A stretch of DNA of 64,000 nt from CBDDHT01 sp965227905 (GCA_965227905.1 OZ245780.1:4960001-5024000), one strand, 5' to 3'; shown: positions 49,421 through 58,812, counted from the stretch's first letter. The notes: a model not told the origin generated them from the letters alone. Numbers and translations: made by a program.

Positions 49421-49446
49421 GGATCACGCAGATCTGCCCATATCGC

Positions 49447-50205
49447 CTATCGCGCTGGCTTCAGATGCCGCGCATGCTCTGCACTATAGAGGGCGCTCGT
49501 GCCGTCCGATTTCGCGTCCAGTACGCGCCCCACGAAGATCATCGCTGTCCGCTCGATACCCGCTTTTGCAGCCGTCTCTGCAATTGTATCTAAGGTGCCT
49601 CGAAGAATGACCTCGTCCGGCCATGTCGCACGCGCAACAATGGCAACCGGACAATCGCCCCCATAGAACGGTCGCAGCTCGGTGGCGATTTTGGGGAGCG
49701 CTTTTGCAGCCAAGTGTAATGCCAGAGTTGCTCTAGACGCAGCAAGCGTTGCGAGATTCTCATTCTCCGGCATCGGGCTCGCCCGGCCTTGAACACGGGT
49801 CAGGATGACCGTCTGTGCGACACCCGGCATGGTCAGCTCTTGGCCAAGCCGTGCCGCCGCTGCGGCATAGGAAGGAACACCGGGTACGATCTCATAGGCG
49901 ATGCCGCGTTCTTTCAACGCCGCGACTTGTTCGGTGACGGCACTGTAGATTGCCGGGTCTCCCGAATGCACCCGCGCAACATCTTCGCCGGCTTCGGCCG
50001 CCGCTTCGAAATGCGCGATGATGTCGGCAAGACTAAGGGAAGCCGTACTAACGAGGCGCGTGCCCTCGCCGGCATGACGGACAACGGCCTCGGGCACCAA
50101 CGACCCGGCATAAAGACAGAGTTGGCACCGCTCGATGAGATCGCGACCACGGATGGTCAGGAGGTCCGGATCGCCAGGGCCTGCCCCGATAAAATAGACG
50201 GTCAT
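49447..50205 (-). CDS. cobM: Precorrin-4 C11-methyltransferase CobM
   Basis: 252 residues. VYFIGAGPGDPDLLTIRGRD, LCLYAGSLVPEAVV, RVHSGDPAIYSAVTEQ and IVPGVPSYAAAAARLGQELT identify the CobM/CbiF branch, which methylates precorrin-4 at C11. The ATG at 50205 overlaps the cobL stop (ATGA). Last gene of the cobK-cobL-cobM operon. Confidence 0.95.
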   Translation of the reverse strand: MTVYFIGAGPGDPDLLTIRGRDLIERCQLCLYAGSLVPEAVVRHAGEGTRLVSTASLSLADIIAHFEAAAEAGEDVARVHSGDPAIYSAVTEQVAALKERGIAYEIVPGVPSYAAAAARLGQELTMPGVAQTVILTRVQGRASPMPENENLATLAASRATLALHLAAKALPKIATELRPFYGGDCPVAIVARATWPDEVILRGTLDTIAETAAKAGIERTAMIFVGRVLDAKSDGTSALYSAEHARHLKPAR

Positions 50206-51461
50206 TCGCTCGCTGCCCATGGTTTGGTTGCGACCCACTGGGTGACAGGCATGGCCGGACGCCATCCGGTGAAACGGCCGACCGGGTCCGCACGCGATAC
50301 TGCAAGCCGGGTCAACGTGCCGCCAAAACGTCCATAGGCATCCAGCAAAACGGCCTCCGTCTCAAGTGTCACCGCATTGACGACGAGGCGTCCGCCGGGC
50401 GCGAGTGCATGCCAGCAGACATCGGACATTTCCATCTCAGTCAATCCGCCGCCGATGAAAACAGCATTCGGCACCGGCAGCCCTTCCAGAGCATCGGGCG
50501 CTTTGGCTTGTATGACCTTGAGACGGGGCACACCGAGATTGTCGGCATTCGTAGCGATCAGGGCTGCACGATCGGCGCGCGGCTCTATAGCAATCGCGCG
50601 CGCACCCGGTGCGACCCGCATCCATTCGATACCGATCGAGCCTGATCCTGCCCCCACATCCCAGAGCAGCTCATCAGGACGAGGCGAAAGACGGGCCAGC
50701 GTAACTGCGCGGACCTCGCACTTGGTGATCTGCCCCTCATGCTCGAAGGCATCGTCCGGCAATCCCGGTACGGTAGAAAAGACATCCGCATCCGGTCCGG
50801 CGACGCACTCAATGGCCATCGTGTTGAGCGCGGCAAATTCGATCTGGTCGCCGACCTCCGCCGTCGCGAAGTGGTCGACGGTTTCATCAGAACCGCCCAA
50901 GTGGCCAAAGACGGTCATACGGCTGTCGCCAAATCCTCGGTTCCGCAGCAGCTGCGCGACCGCGTGAGGCGTGCTCCGGTCAGCACTGAAGACGACCAGC
51001 CGCGCCTTGTCGAAGAGCTCGCGATGCACATTCTCGACCGGGCGACCACACAATGTCACGAGCCTGGTTTCCGGTTGCGCCCAGAGCATGCGGGCGCATA
51101 CAGCGGAGAATGTCGAAACATGAGGAATGACAGCCAGATCGTCTGCGCCCAGTCGGCGCGCAAATTGGCTCCCGACGCCATAGAGCAACGGATCGCCACT
51201 GGCGAGCACACAGACACGTGTGTCTTTGAGACCGACGATCTCATCGACAAGGGCCGACATGGGACTGGGCCAAGACCGTCTGTCAGCCGGCCCTTCCGGC
51301 ACCAACGCCAGATGCCTCTCGCCGCCGACAAGCATGTCTGCACTGCGCACGGCATCGCGTGCCGCCGGTCCCAGCCCCGCCCAGCCGTCGTCACCAATGC
51401 CGACGACCGTCAGCCAGGGCTTCTCGGTCTCGTCTGATGCTGTCGAAGATCTTTGGGTCAC
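50202..51461 (-). CDS. cobL: Precorrin-6Y C5,15-methyltransferase (decarboxylating) CobL
   Basis: 419 residues, both halves present: N-terminal CbiE-like methylase (LTVVGIGDDGWAGLG, VLASGDPLLYGVG) and C-terminal CbiT-like Rossmann methyltransferase (LLWDVGAGSGSIGIEWMR, FIGGGLTE). It methylates C5 and C15 and decarboxylates ring C's acetate. The GTG start overlaps the cobK stop (GTGA). Confidence 0.95.
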   Translation of the reverse strand: MTQRSSTASDETEKPWLTVVGIGDDGWAGLGPAARDAVRSADMLVGGERHLALVPEGPADRRSWPSPMSALVDEIVGLKDTRVCVLASGDPLLYGVGSQFARRLGADDLAVIPHVSTFSAVCARMLWAQPETRLVTLCGRPVENVHRELFDKARLVVFSADRSTPHAVAQLLRNRGFGDSRMTVFGHLGGSDETVDHFATAEVGDQIEFAALNTMAIECVAGPDADVFSTVPGLPDDAFEHEGQITKCEVRAVTLARLSPRPDELLWDVGAGSGSIGIEWMRVAPGARAIAIEPRADRAALIATNADNLGVPRLKVIQAKAPDALEGLPVPNAVFIGGGLTEMEMSDVCWHALAPGGRLVVNAVTLETEAVLLDAYGRFGGTLTRLAVSRADPVGRFTGWRPAMPVTQWVATKPWAASE

Positions 51462-52237
51462 GGACTGCCTACTTCCGCGCCCTGAGGCATTTGTTCCTCA
51501 AGCCATAGTACGGCCTCGTCAACATGGCCCACATAGGCAGCGGATGGCGGACTTGGCCGGCGGACCATCACGACAGGAAGACCCAACGCGCGGGCGACTT
51601 CCAGCTTCGGAAGCGCTCCTGGCCCGCCGGAATTCTTGGTTACCACCGATTTGATTCCATATTTGGCAAAAAGGGTCTGCTCGGCAGCAAGATCGAACGG
51701 ACCGCGATCATAGACAAACTCGAAATTCTCCGGCCAGTCACCGGGATCGACCGGATCGATCACGCGCGCGACCAATCTGATATCGGACCGAATCTTGAAT
51801 GGCGCAAGCTCCGTCTTCCCGACCGTAAGGAATACGGGCCCTGCGTTTGCCGGGATTGCGGCGGCTGCTTCGCCCATGCTATCGACCTCGATCCATTCGT
51901 CGCCATCTTGGCGACGCCATTCGGGGCGCCAGAAATGCAGGATCGGAATCTCGGCGGCGGCAGCAGCCTCAGCCGCGCTGCGAGAGATGTTTTGTGCGAA
52001 AGGATGGGTCGCGTCGATGACGGCCGCGATCACTTCCTCGCGCAGATAGTGCGTCAGTCCGGCGACACCGCCGAACCCGCCGAAGCGCACCTCTCCTACG
52101 GGGAGTTTCGGATCGTTGGTCACACCGGCCATGGAGCTAATCACTTCGAATCGCGGCCGGTCGTCCAAGGCCTTTGCCAGCGCAAAGGCTTCGCCCGATC
52201 CACCCAATATCAGCACCCGCCCTTGCGGTTCGTGCAT
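51458..52237 (-). CDS. cobK: Precorrin-6A reductase CobK
   Basis: 259 residues. NADPH-dependent reduction of precorrin-6A. VLILGGSGEAFALAKAL starts the Rossmann fold; VIDATHPFAQNISRSAAEA, FLTVGKTELAPF and VVTKNSGG are diagnostic. ATG at 52237 used. First gene of the minus-strand cobKLM operon, divergent from cobA by 47 bp. Confidence 0.95.
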   Translation of the reverse strand: MHEPQGRVLILGGSGEAFALAKALDDRPRFEVISSMAGVTNDPKLPVGEVRFGGFGGVAGLTHYLREEVIAAVIDATHPFAQNISRSAAEAAAAAEIPILHFWRPEWRRQDGDEWIEVDSMGEAAAAIPANAGPVFLTVGKTELAPFKIRSDIRLVARVIDPVDPGDWPENFEFVYDRGPFDLAAEQTLFAKYGIKSVVTKNSGGPGALPKLEVARALGLPVVMVRRPSPPSAAYVGHVDEAVLWLEEQMPQGAEVGSP

Positions 52238-52271
52238 GACGCCATCCCTGTTAAAGTCCCGTTGCGACAAG

Positions 52272-52277
52272 TATAAT
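52272..52277 (+). promoter_or_regulatory. Perfect -10 hexamer just before cobA
   Basis: TATAAT lies 7 bp upstream of the cobA ATG at 52285, so transcription would begin at or beside the start codon and the mRNA would be leaderless. The -35 region (about 52249-52254) is a poor match. No Shine-Dalgarno sequence precedes the ATG, which agrees with a leaderless message. Confidence 0.45.
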
Positions 52278-52284
52278 CCGTCCC

Positions 52285-53178
52285 ATGTCAGGTGTCAGCG
52301 ACAACGAGGCAGATGGTAACGAGCCTCATATCCGACTTCACGTGGATCGTGCGAATCCGCGCTGGATCGATCTCATGCCGGAATTCCGGCCGGGTTGGGT
52401 CTGGCTGACGGGCGCTGGCCCCGGAGATCCCGGGCTTTTGACGTTACAAGCCTTCCATGGATTACAAACGGCCGATGTGATTTTCCACGATGCATTGGTG
52501 TCGCCTGACGTTCTTGCGCTGATTCCTGCCGATACGCCCAGGATTCCGGTCGGCAAGCGGGCAGGCAAAAAATCGATGAAACAGCATGAGATCAGCGATC
52601 TGCTGATCGACAGTGCACGGACCGGAAAACGCGTGCTGCGCCTGAAAGGCGGCGACCCGTTCGTCTTTGGACGTGGAGCGGAAGAAGCCTCACAACTCTC
52701 GGCCGGCAATGTGCCCTTTCGTATTTTGCCGGGCGTGACATCCGGTATCGGCGGCCTTGCCTATGCGGGGCTGCCCGTCAGCCACCGCGACGTCAATCAA
52801 GCCTTCACGTTTGTTACGGCGCACGATGCGACGGGCGGATTGGCGACCAAGTTGGACTGGGGCGCCGTATCGCGAGGCTCACCCATTATCGTCATTTATA
52901 TGGGATTCCGCCTGATCTCCCAGATCACTGAAAGGCTGATGGCGGAAGGTCGTCCCGGGAGCGAGCCGGTAGCGGTCGTCTCCAAAGCGACGACAGCGGA
53001 ACAGGCCAAAGTGATTACGACACTCGAGCGCGCCAGTGCGGACGTCGAACTCTCCGGGCTGGAGCCGCCGGTTTTGATTGTTGTCGGCCGTATTGTGGAG
53101 ATGCACAGCATGCTCGATTGGGCCGGCGGCATCACCTTCGATGCCATGGGCGACGAGCGTACCGTTACAACAGCCTGA
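52285..53178 (+). CDS. cobA: Uroporphyrinogen-III C-methyltransferase CobA (SUMT)
   Basis: 297 residues; makes precorrin-2, the entry point of the corrin branch. VWLTGAGPGDPGLLTLQA, RIPVGKRAGKKSMKQHEISD, LRLKGGDPFVFGRGAEEA and ILPGVTSGIGGLAYAGLPVS are diagnostic. The first 35 residues before the fold are not conserved; an ATG at 52375 would remove them. No CysG dehydrogenase domain. Its stop overlaps the cobB start (TGATG). Confidence 0.95.
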   Translation: MSGVSDNEADGNEPHIRLHVDRANPRWIDLMPEFRPGWVWLTGAGPGDPGLLTLQAFHGLQTADVIFHDALVSPDVLALIPADTPRIPVGKRAGKKSMKQHEISDLLIDSARTGKRVLRLKGGDPFVFGRGAEEASQLSAGNVPFRILPGVTSGIGGLAYAGLPVSHRDVNQAFTFVTAHDATGGLATKLDWGAVSRGSPIIVIYMGFRLISQITERLMAEGRPGSEPVAVVSKATTAEQAKVITTLERASADVELSGLEPPVLIVVGRIVEMHSMLDWAGGITFDAMGDERTVTTA

Positions 53179-54494
53179 TGACCGGCCGGGGCTTCATTGT
53201 CGGAGCACCCGTTACGGGTTCCGGTAAGACCAGCATCACGTTGGGACTCCTGCGCGCTTTCTCGCGCCGCGGCATCAACGTCGCGCCAGCCAAAGTCGGC
53301 CCCGATTATATCGACCCGCGGTTTCATGAGGCCGCCGCAGATCGGACATCCGTCAACCTGGATGGCTGGGCCATGCGTCCGGCGCTGCTCAAAGCGCTCG
53401 CTGGCGATGTGGCCGCCTCCAGCGAACTTGCGATCGTTGAAGGCGTGATGGGTCTGCATGACGGCGCACCGCGACCGAAGCATCCGGGACAAGGCACCAC
53501 GGCAGAGATTGCGCGCCTGACAGGCTGGCCGGTTGTTTTGGTTGTCGATGGCTCGCGCCTGGCGCAATCGGTGGCTCCGCTGGTCATGGGATTTCGCGAT
53601 TTCGATCCAGCCGTGACGCTGGCCGGCGTCATTCTCAACAAGACCGGTGGCGAGAAGCATCAGCACATGCTGCGCTCTGCTCTCGATGGGATTGGCATCC
53701 AAGTCCTGGGCATTATTCCCAGGAATGAAGAGGTCGCCCTTCCCTCGCGCCATCTCGGTCTGATCCAGGCCGAGGAGCAGTCCGACCTTGGCGCACGGAT
53801 CGATCGTCTGGCCGATCTTGTCGAAACCCACGTCGACCTCGATGCGATTGAAAGTGCAGCAACGCAATTGACGATGGATGGTACACCGGAGGCTACGCCT
53901 TCACGGCTTCGCCCCTTCGGCCAGCGTATTGCTCTGGCCGACGATGTCGCGTTCCGTTTCGTTTATCCGCATCTTCTAAATGGCTGGCGCGCGGCCGGTG
54001 TTGAAGTCCTCCCCTTCTCGCCGCTGGCTGATGAGTCACCTGCCGCTCATGCCGACGCCGTCTATTTGCCGGGCGGTTATCCGGAACTCCATGGCGGCAC
54101 GCTTGCGAATGCGGGCAGCTTCAAGTCCGGCATGCGCGCTGCCGCTGAGGCCGGAACACCGATTTTCGGCGAGTGCGGCGGTTACATGGTCCTGGGAGAG
54201 GCAATCGTCGATGCCGATGGCACTTCACACGAGATGACCGGCCTTCTCGGCGTGGAGACGTCTTTTGCCGACCGGGCACTGCATATCGGCTACCGCGAAG
54301 TTGAGGCCCGTGCCGCGTTCGCGGCGGGAGAACAAGGGGCAAAGTTCAATGCCCACGAATTCCATTACGCCACGATATTGAGGGAATCGGGAGAGTCACT
54401 GTTCGACAACCATACAGATGGCAGTCAGATGGGCTTGCGCTCAGGCAGCGTCGCCGGATCGTTCGCACATCTCATCGATATCGCGGAATTTTAG
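53178..54494 (+). CDS. cobB: Cobyrinic/hydrogenobyrinic acid a,c-diamide synthase CobB
   Basis: 438 residues. ATP- and glutamine-dependent amidation of the a and c side chains. N-terminal dethiobiotin-synthase-like P-loop domain (VGAPVTGSGKTSITLGL, KVGPDYIDPRFHEAA) and a C-terminal class I glutaminase domain (LPGGYPELH, FGECGGYMVLGEA with the nucleophile cysteine, AHEFHYA). Coupled to cobA. A palindromic repeat follows and separates it from the convergent DUF1636 gene. Confidence 0.95.
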   Translation: MTGRGFIVGAPVTGSGKTSITLGLLRAFSRRGINVAPAKVGPDYIDPRFHEAAADRTSVNLDGWAMRPALLKALAGDVAASSELAIVEGVMGLHDGAPRPKHPGQGTTAEIARLTGWPVVLVVDGSRLAQSVAPLVMGFRDFDPAVTLAGVILNKTGGEKHQHMLRSALDGIGIQVLGIIPRNEEVALPSRHLGLIQAEEQSDLGARIDRLADLVETHVDLDAIESAATQLTMDGTPEATPSRLRPFGQRIALADDVAFRFVYPHLLNGWRAAGVEVLPFSPLADESPAAHADAVYLPGGYPELHGGTLANAGSFKSGMRAAAEAGTPIFGECGGYMVLGEAIVDADGTSHEMTGLLGVETSFADRALHIGYREVEARAAFAAGEQGAKFNAHEFHYATILRESGESLFDNHTDGSQMGLRSGSVAGSFAHLIDIAEF

Positions 54495-54524
54495 AGAACA
54501 ACACAGCCGGTGCCTTATCACATT

Positions 54525-54618
54525 CCCCTCACCCAACCCTCTCCCCAGGGAGAGGGCTCTATGCTCTGGCTTTGGATGCAGCGTCCCTTCTCCCTGGGGA
54601 GAAGGCTAGGATGAGGGG
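54525..54618. repeat. Palindromic intergenic repeat (CCCCTCA...TGAGGGG), copy 1
   Basis: Left arm 54525-54556 and right arm 54585-54618 are inverted copies, each with its own CTCCC..GGGAG palindrome. Same family as 58662-58760. Placed between convergent genes, it may end transcripts from both sides. This repeat type is common in proteobacterial intergenic DNA. Confidence 0.75.
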
Positions 54619-54639
54619 ATGAGCGAACCGGCGTATTCG

Positions 54640-55056
54640 CTAGCCCGGCTCGGTCTCATAAATCAACGGCTGCACCTGGCGGAACGATGGCACCCTGGCA
54701 ACGGTGTTCTTGCGGACTTTCTCCGGGCGCTCGCGCCATACCGTAATGCCGTCAGGCGCATCGCCGTAAAGGACGGCGAAATCGATGACCGGATCGATAT
54801 CGGCCTCGGTTTCCAGATCGCCCACCACATAGGTGAACTTGTCGCCGCCGGAGACGGCAACCGTGCAGGGCCGCTTGCAGACGCTCAGGCACTCAATGCC
54901 TTTTACGGTCACCTTGCCCTTCAAGCCGCGCTCTTTCACCCGATCGGCGAGTTGACGCCAGAAAATCGCACCGGGACGTTCGTTGTCCTCGCCTGTAAAA
55001 CCATCGGGACGGCAGGTGCTGCACACATAGACGATTGTTTCTTTTTCTTCGCTCAT
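54640..55056 (-). CDS. DUF1636 metal-binding protein of cobalamin clusters
   Basis: 138 residues. Cysteines at VCSTC near the start and ECLSVCKRPC (about 55-64) fit a thioredoxin-like [2Fe-2S] or metal-binding fold. DUF1636 proteins are typically encoded in alphaproteobacterial cob clusters near cobW/cobN, suggesting a role in cobalt handling or in redox supply. Monocistronic here, divergent from cobC. Confidence 0.85.
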   Translation of the reverse strand: MSEEKETIVYVCSTCRPDGFTGEDNERPGAIFWRQLADRVKERGLKGKVTVKGIECLSVCKRPCTVAVSGGDKFTYVVGDLETEADIDPVIDFAVLYGDAPDGITVWRERPEKVRKNTVARVPSFRQVQPLIYETEPG

Positions 55057-55102
55057 GGGGCGGGACCATGATCAAAGCGGCCTTAACGGTCAAGCCTGGA
55101 AA

Positions 55103-55131
55103 TTGACACCCCCCTATGACGCTGGTCTAGG
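55103..55131 (+). promoter_or_regulatory. Candidate sigma-70-type promoter for cobC-cobD
   Basis: TTGACA at 55103-55108 is followed after 17 bp by TCTAGG at 55126-55131. It would give a leader of about 50 nt before the GTG at 55189. The -35 is perfect, the -10 weak. No cobalamin riboswitch is seen in this leader. Confidence 0.35.
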
Positions 55132-55188
55132 GTCTGTTCGCGAACGCGGAATGTCACACTGCGCCAGGAAAACAGGGAGTTATGAAAC

Positions 55189-56214
55189 GTGGAGCATGGC
55201 GGAGGTCTCGCTGAGGCTTCAAGACACTACGGCATAGATGTCGCAGATTGGCTCGATCTTTCGACGGGTATCAATCCTCGCAGTTACCCGGTCGGCACGA
55301 TTCCGTCTGACCGCTTCGCACGCCTGCCCGAAAGCACGCATTTTGACGAACTGGAAGCCGCGGCACGGACGGCCTACGGCGTCTGCGAAAAAGCGCTGGT
55401 CGTAGCGGCTCCCGGAACACAGGCGCTCATACAGCTCCTGCCCTCCATGCGATTGCCGGGTCGTGTCGCCATCGTCGGCCCCACATACAGTGAGCATGAG
55501 GCGGCCTGGCGCACTGCCGGTCATTCCGTGACAAACATAGATGAACTGTTTGCGGACACGGCAGACATTGTGGTCCTGGTAAATCCGAATAACCCGGACG
55601 GTCACCTGTATGATCCCGAACGCCTTCTTGCGTTGGCAACGCAACTCGCAGGCCGCGATGGGCTTCTGGTCGTGGACGAAGCCTTCGTCGACGCCGATCC
55701 GGAAGTCAGCCTTGCACCGCATGCCGGCACACCCGGACTTGCGATTCTACGATCCTTCGGCAAGTTCTATGGCCTGGCCGGACTCAGACTCGGTTTTGCG
55801 CTCACAGAACCCGACCTGGGAAAACGCCTGATGAAGGCACTTGGCCCCTGGGCCGTTTCGGGCCCGGCGCTCTGGGTTGGAACCCAGGCATTGTGCGACC
55901 GATCTTGGGCAATATCGATGCAACGATCACTGGCGGGACAGTGCAAGGCCCTGGACTCTGTACTTACCGCCCACGGTCTTGCCGTATCGGGTGGAACCGC
56001 TCTTTTCCGGCTTGCGGTTCATAAAGACGCGCCACGTTTGCACTCTGCCCTCGCTGAAAAAGGCATCTGGGTTCGCAAATTTTCCTACGCGCCCACATGG
56101 CTTCGTTTCGGATTGCCGGGAAGCGAAACCGCTCTAGCGCGCCTGGATACGGCCCTCAGCGCTGCAATGGCAACACTCTCAAAGACGCAGGATTCCCATG
56201 CTGCCGTTAGATGA
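55189..56214 (+). CDS. cobC: Threonine-phosphate decarboxylase CobC
   Basis: 341 residues, PLP-dependent aminotransferase class I/II fold. LDLSTGINPRSYP at the start, VVAAPGTQALIQLLPSM, VLVNPNNPDGHLYDPE, LLVVDEAFVDADP and ILRSFGKFYGLAGLRLGFAL (PLP lysine in SFGKFYG) identify CobC, which makes the aminopropanol phosphate linker of the lower loop. GTG start with GGGAG upstream. The 3' end overlaps cobD by 17 bp. Confidence 0.93.
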   Translation: MEHGGGLAEASRHYGIDVADWLDLSTGINPRSYPVGTIPSDRFARLPESTHFDELEAAARTAYGVCEKALVVAAPGTQALIQLLPSMRLPGRVAIVGPTYSEHEAAWRTAGHSVTNIDELFADTADIVVLVNPNNPDGHLYDPERLLALATQLAGRDGLLVVDEAFVDADPEVSLAPHAGTPGLAILRSFGKFYGLAGLRLGFALTEPDLGKRLMKALGPWAVSGPALWVGTQALCDRSWAISMQRSLAGQCKALDSVLTAHGLAVSGGTALFRLAVHKDAPRLHSALAEKGIWVRKFSYAPTWLRFGLPGSETALARLDTALSAAMATLSKTQDSHAAVR

Positions 56215-57172
56215 GCGGTGCCTGGTACTTCTCGTGGCCATTGTCCTCGATTGGCTGATCGGCGACCCGCCCTGGCTTTGGTCGCGTGTCCCTCATCCGG
56301 TTGTCCTCATTGGCAAACTGATCGAGTGGCTCGAGAAACGTCTGAACCAGAAACAGGATCCGGAGCGGACCCGGCGCCTCAAAGGCCTCGCGACGATCGG
56401 ACTTGTCATCGCCGTATCCGGCGCTATCGGCTTTATCCTCTCGACCATCGCCAAGGTTCTGCCGTTCGGCATCATTCTTGAGATACTTCTGGTGACCATG
56501 CTTCTTGCTGCCCGAAGCCTGGACCGCCATGTCGAGAAAGTCGCCAAGGCGCTCGAGACAGAGGTAACCGATGCCGCGCGCGAAGCCGTCTCTCACATTG
56601 TCGGCAGAGACACCCGTTCCCTCGACGACCCAGCGATATCGCGCGCAGCCATCGAATCGTCTGCCGAGAATTTTGCCGACGGCGTCATCGCACCCATTCT
56701 CTGGTATCTGGTCGCAGGTCTCCCCGGACTTCTGATCTACAAGGCCATCAATACGGCCGACAGCATGATCGGCTATCGCAACGAACGGTATGGAGACTTC
56801 GGCTTTTGGGCCGCGAAGATCGACGATGCTGCCAATTGGATTCCGGCTCGCTGGTCGGGCCTTCTCATCGTCTTGATTGCATCCATCGCATCCCATGACA
56901 GCCGACACGGCCTCAATACGATGCGGCGCGATGCCTCTGGCCATATCTCCCCGAATGCGGGATGGCCGGAAGCGGCCATGGCCGGCGCTCTGCACATCGC
57001 CCTTGGCGGGCCGCGCACTTACGACGGGAAAGAGGGCGACGGCGTCTGGCTGAATGAAGAGGGCAAGAAAGACATCGGAGCGAAAGAAATCCGAGCTGCG
57101 ATGTCGATCACGCGCGCCGCGTTGACGCTTCAGGCGGGAGCGATCGCGGTCCTCGGCAGATATTTGCTCTGA
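56198..57172 (+). CDS. cobD: Adenosylcobinamide-phosphate synthase CobD (CbiB)
   Basis: 324 residues, polytopic membrane protein attaching the aminopropanol arm to adenosylcobyric acid. LDWLIGDPPWLWSRVPHPVV, VSHIVGRDTRSLDDPAISRA and SSAENFADGVIAPILWYLVA match CbiB. Its last 43 bp overlap the end of cobQ on the other strand. Confidence 0.95.
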   Translation: MLPLDERCLVLLVAIVLDWLIGDPPWLWSRVPHPVVLIGKLIEWLEKRLNQKQDPERTRRLKGLATIGLVIAVSGAIGFILSTIAKVLPFGIILEILLVTMLLAARSLDRHVEKVAKALETEVTDAAREAVSHIVGRDTRSLDDPAISRAAIESSAENFADGVIAPILWYLVAGLPGLLIYKAINTADSMIGYRNERYGDFGFWAAKIDDAANWIPARWSGLLIVLIASIASHDSRHGLNTMRRDASGHISPNAGWPEAAMAGALHIALGGPRTYDGKEGDGVWLNEEGKKDIGAKEIRAAMSITRAALTLQAGAIAVLGRYLL

Positions 57173-58638
57173 CCGATATTGGCGATGCCCGCCATGGCAT
57201 CGATATCGAGAACAGCATCGAGATGATCTGCGAGTGCGTCCAGCGTAGCTTCAACGGCAGCATCGTACTGGATATTGGATCGATCCCGCTCGCGCAGCAT
57301 GGACAGAAACGCATGGCGGAAGTCGTCTGCCGCAAAGATGCCATGTACATAGGTGCCGATCACCCGTCCGTCTTCTGAGATCGCGCCTTCTTTCTCACCG
57401 CTGATTTCCAGGAACGGCCGCATACGCGCTGTGCCGTCCGTCTCACCCATATGCATTTCATAGCCGTTCACGGCCGTATCACTTGCCAGATGTCTGCCTG
57501 AAACGGGTTCAAGGCGTTTCTCCGTTGCGAGCCGGGTCGCCACGTCGAGATGCCCAAGACCGGACGTCTCGCCAGGCGGTCCTTCGACACCATCGGGATC
57601 GGCAATGCTGTTGCCGAGTATCTGATATCCACCGCACAGGCCCAGCACATGGCCGCCACGACGCAGATGCGCCTGCAGATCGATGTCCCAGCCTTCGTCT
57701 CGCAGTATTTCGAGATCGCCAATCGTCGACTTCGAGCCCGGGAGGATGACGAGGTCGGCGTCGCCCGGCAAGGCAGCTCCGCGCTCGACAAGTATCAAGT
57801 CCACATCGGGCTCCATGGCCAAGGGGTCAAGATCATCGTGGTTTGCAATGCGCGCGAGGACCGGGACAGCAATACGGATCTTGCCGCCGCGCTCGATCGT
57901 CTTCTCAGCAAGGCCGACCGAATCCTCGGCCGGCAAATTGTGGGCGGCATTGAACCAGGGAACGACACCGAGCGCCTGCCATCCCGTGCGATCTGCAATG
58001 GCGCGATTGCCGTCTTCGAACAGGCTGACGTCGCCGCGAAACTTGTTGATGATGAAGCCCGCCACCCTCTCGCATTCAGCTTCCGTCAATACGGCATGAG
58101 TGCCGACAAGATTGGCGATGACCCCGCCACGGTCGATATCGGCGATCAAGGCGACCGGGACATCCGCCGCCTCGGCAAATCCCATATTGGCGATATCGCC
58201 CTTTCGCAGATTGATTTCAGCCGGGCTCCCTGCCCCTTCGATCAGCACAAGATCCGCTTCCGCCTTGAGCTTTTCAAAACTCTCCAAGACGCGCGGCAAT
58301 AGGGTCGATTTCAGTTTTCCATAGTCGCGTGCGCGGGCGCTCCCAACACGCTCACCCTGAACGATGATCTGTGCGCCGGTCTCCGCCTCCGGTTTCAGGA
58401 GAACCGGATTCATATGGACCGACAACGGCACGCCGCAAGCCAGCGCCTGCAGTGCCTGGGCACGGCCGATCTCTCCGCCATCGGCGGTGACGGCTGCATT
58501 GTTCGACATGTTCTGCGGCTTGAACGGGCGAACCTTCAGACCCCGCCGGGTAAACAGCCGGCAAAGCCCGGCGACCATCAGCGATTTACCGACGTTTGAG
58601 CCCGTGCCTTGAAGCATGAGTACCCCGGGTGTTTTCAT
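57130..58638 (-). CDS. cobQ: Cobyric acid synthase CobQ
   Basis: 502 residues; amidates side chains b, d, e and g. N-terminal P-loop domain (LMLQGTGSNVGKSLMVAGL, FKPQNMSNNAAVTADGGEIG, LIEGAGSPAEINL) and C-terminal glutaminase domain (LPGSKSTIGDLEIL, VLGLCGGYQILGN with the cysteine, GTYVHGIF). ATG at 58638. A repeat-rich gap separates it from cobO upstream. Confidence 0.96.
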   Translation of the reverse strand: MKTPGVLMLQGTGSNVGKSLMVAGLCRLFTRRGLKVRPFKPQNMSNNAAVTADGGEIGRAQALQALACGVPLSVHMNPVLLKPEAETGAQIIVQGERVGSARARDYGKLKSTLLPRVLESFEKLKAEADLVLIEGAGSPAEINLRKGDIANMGFAEAADVPVALIADIDRGGVIANLVGTHAVLTEAECERVAGFIINKFRGDVSLFEDGNRAIADRTGWQALGVVPWFNAAHNLPAEDSVGLAEKTIERGGKIRIAVPVLARIANHDDLDPLAMEPDVDLILVERGAALPGDADLVILPGSKSTIGDLEILRDEGWDIDLQAHLRRGGHVLGLCGGYQILGNSIADPDGVEGPPGETSGLGHLDVATRLATEKRLEPVSGRHLASDTAVNGYEMHMGETDGTARMRPFLEISGEKEGAISEDGRVIGTYVHGIFAADDFRHAFLSMLRERDRSNIQYDAAVEATLDALADHLDAVLDIDAMAGIANIGQSKYLPRTAIAPA

Positions 58639-58661
58639 ATCGCGATCCGGGAATGCCGCCC

Positions 58662-58760
58662 CCCCTCATCCTGACCTTCTCCCTCAAGGGAGAAGGGACG
58701 GAGCCGCAAGGTCAGAGCATACTTAGCCCTCTCCCTCGAGGGAGAGGGTTGGGTGAGGGG
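58662..58760. repeat. Palindromic intergenic repeat (CCCCTCA...TGAGGGG), copy 2
   Basis: Left arm 58662-58697 and right arm 58727-58760 are inverted copies with internal TTCTCCCTCAAGGGAGAA-type palindromes. Clearly the same family as 54525-54618, in the same orientation. It lies between cobO and cobQ, two genes on the same strand, and may reduce read-through. Confidence 0.75.
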
Positions 58761-58812
58761 GAAGCGGTTCATAGTTTGCAGAAACACTGTTTCACACGCA
58801 GGGTCTGCATGG

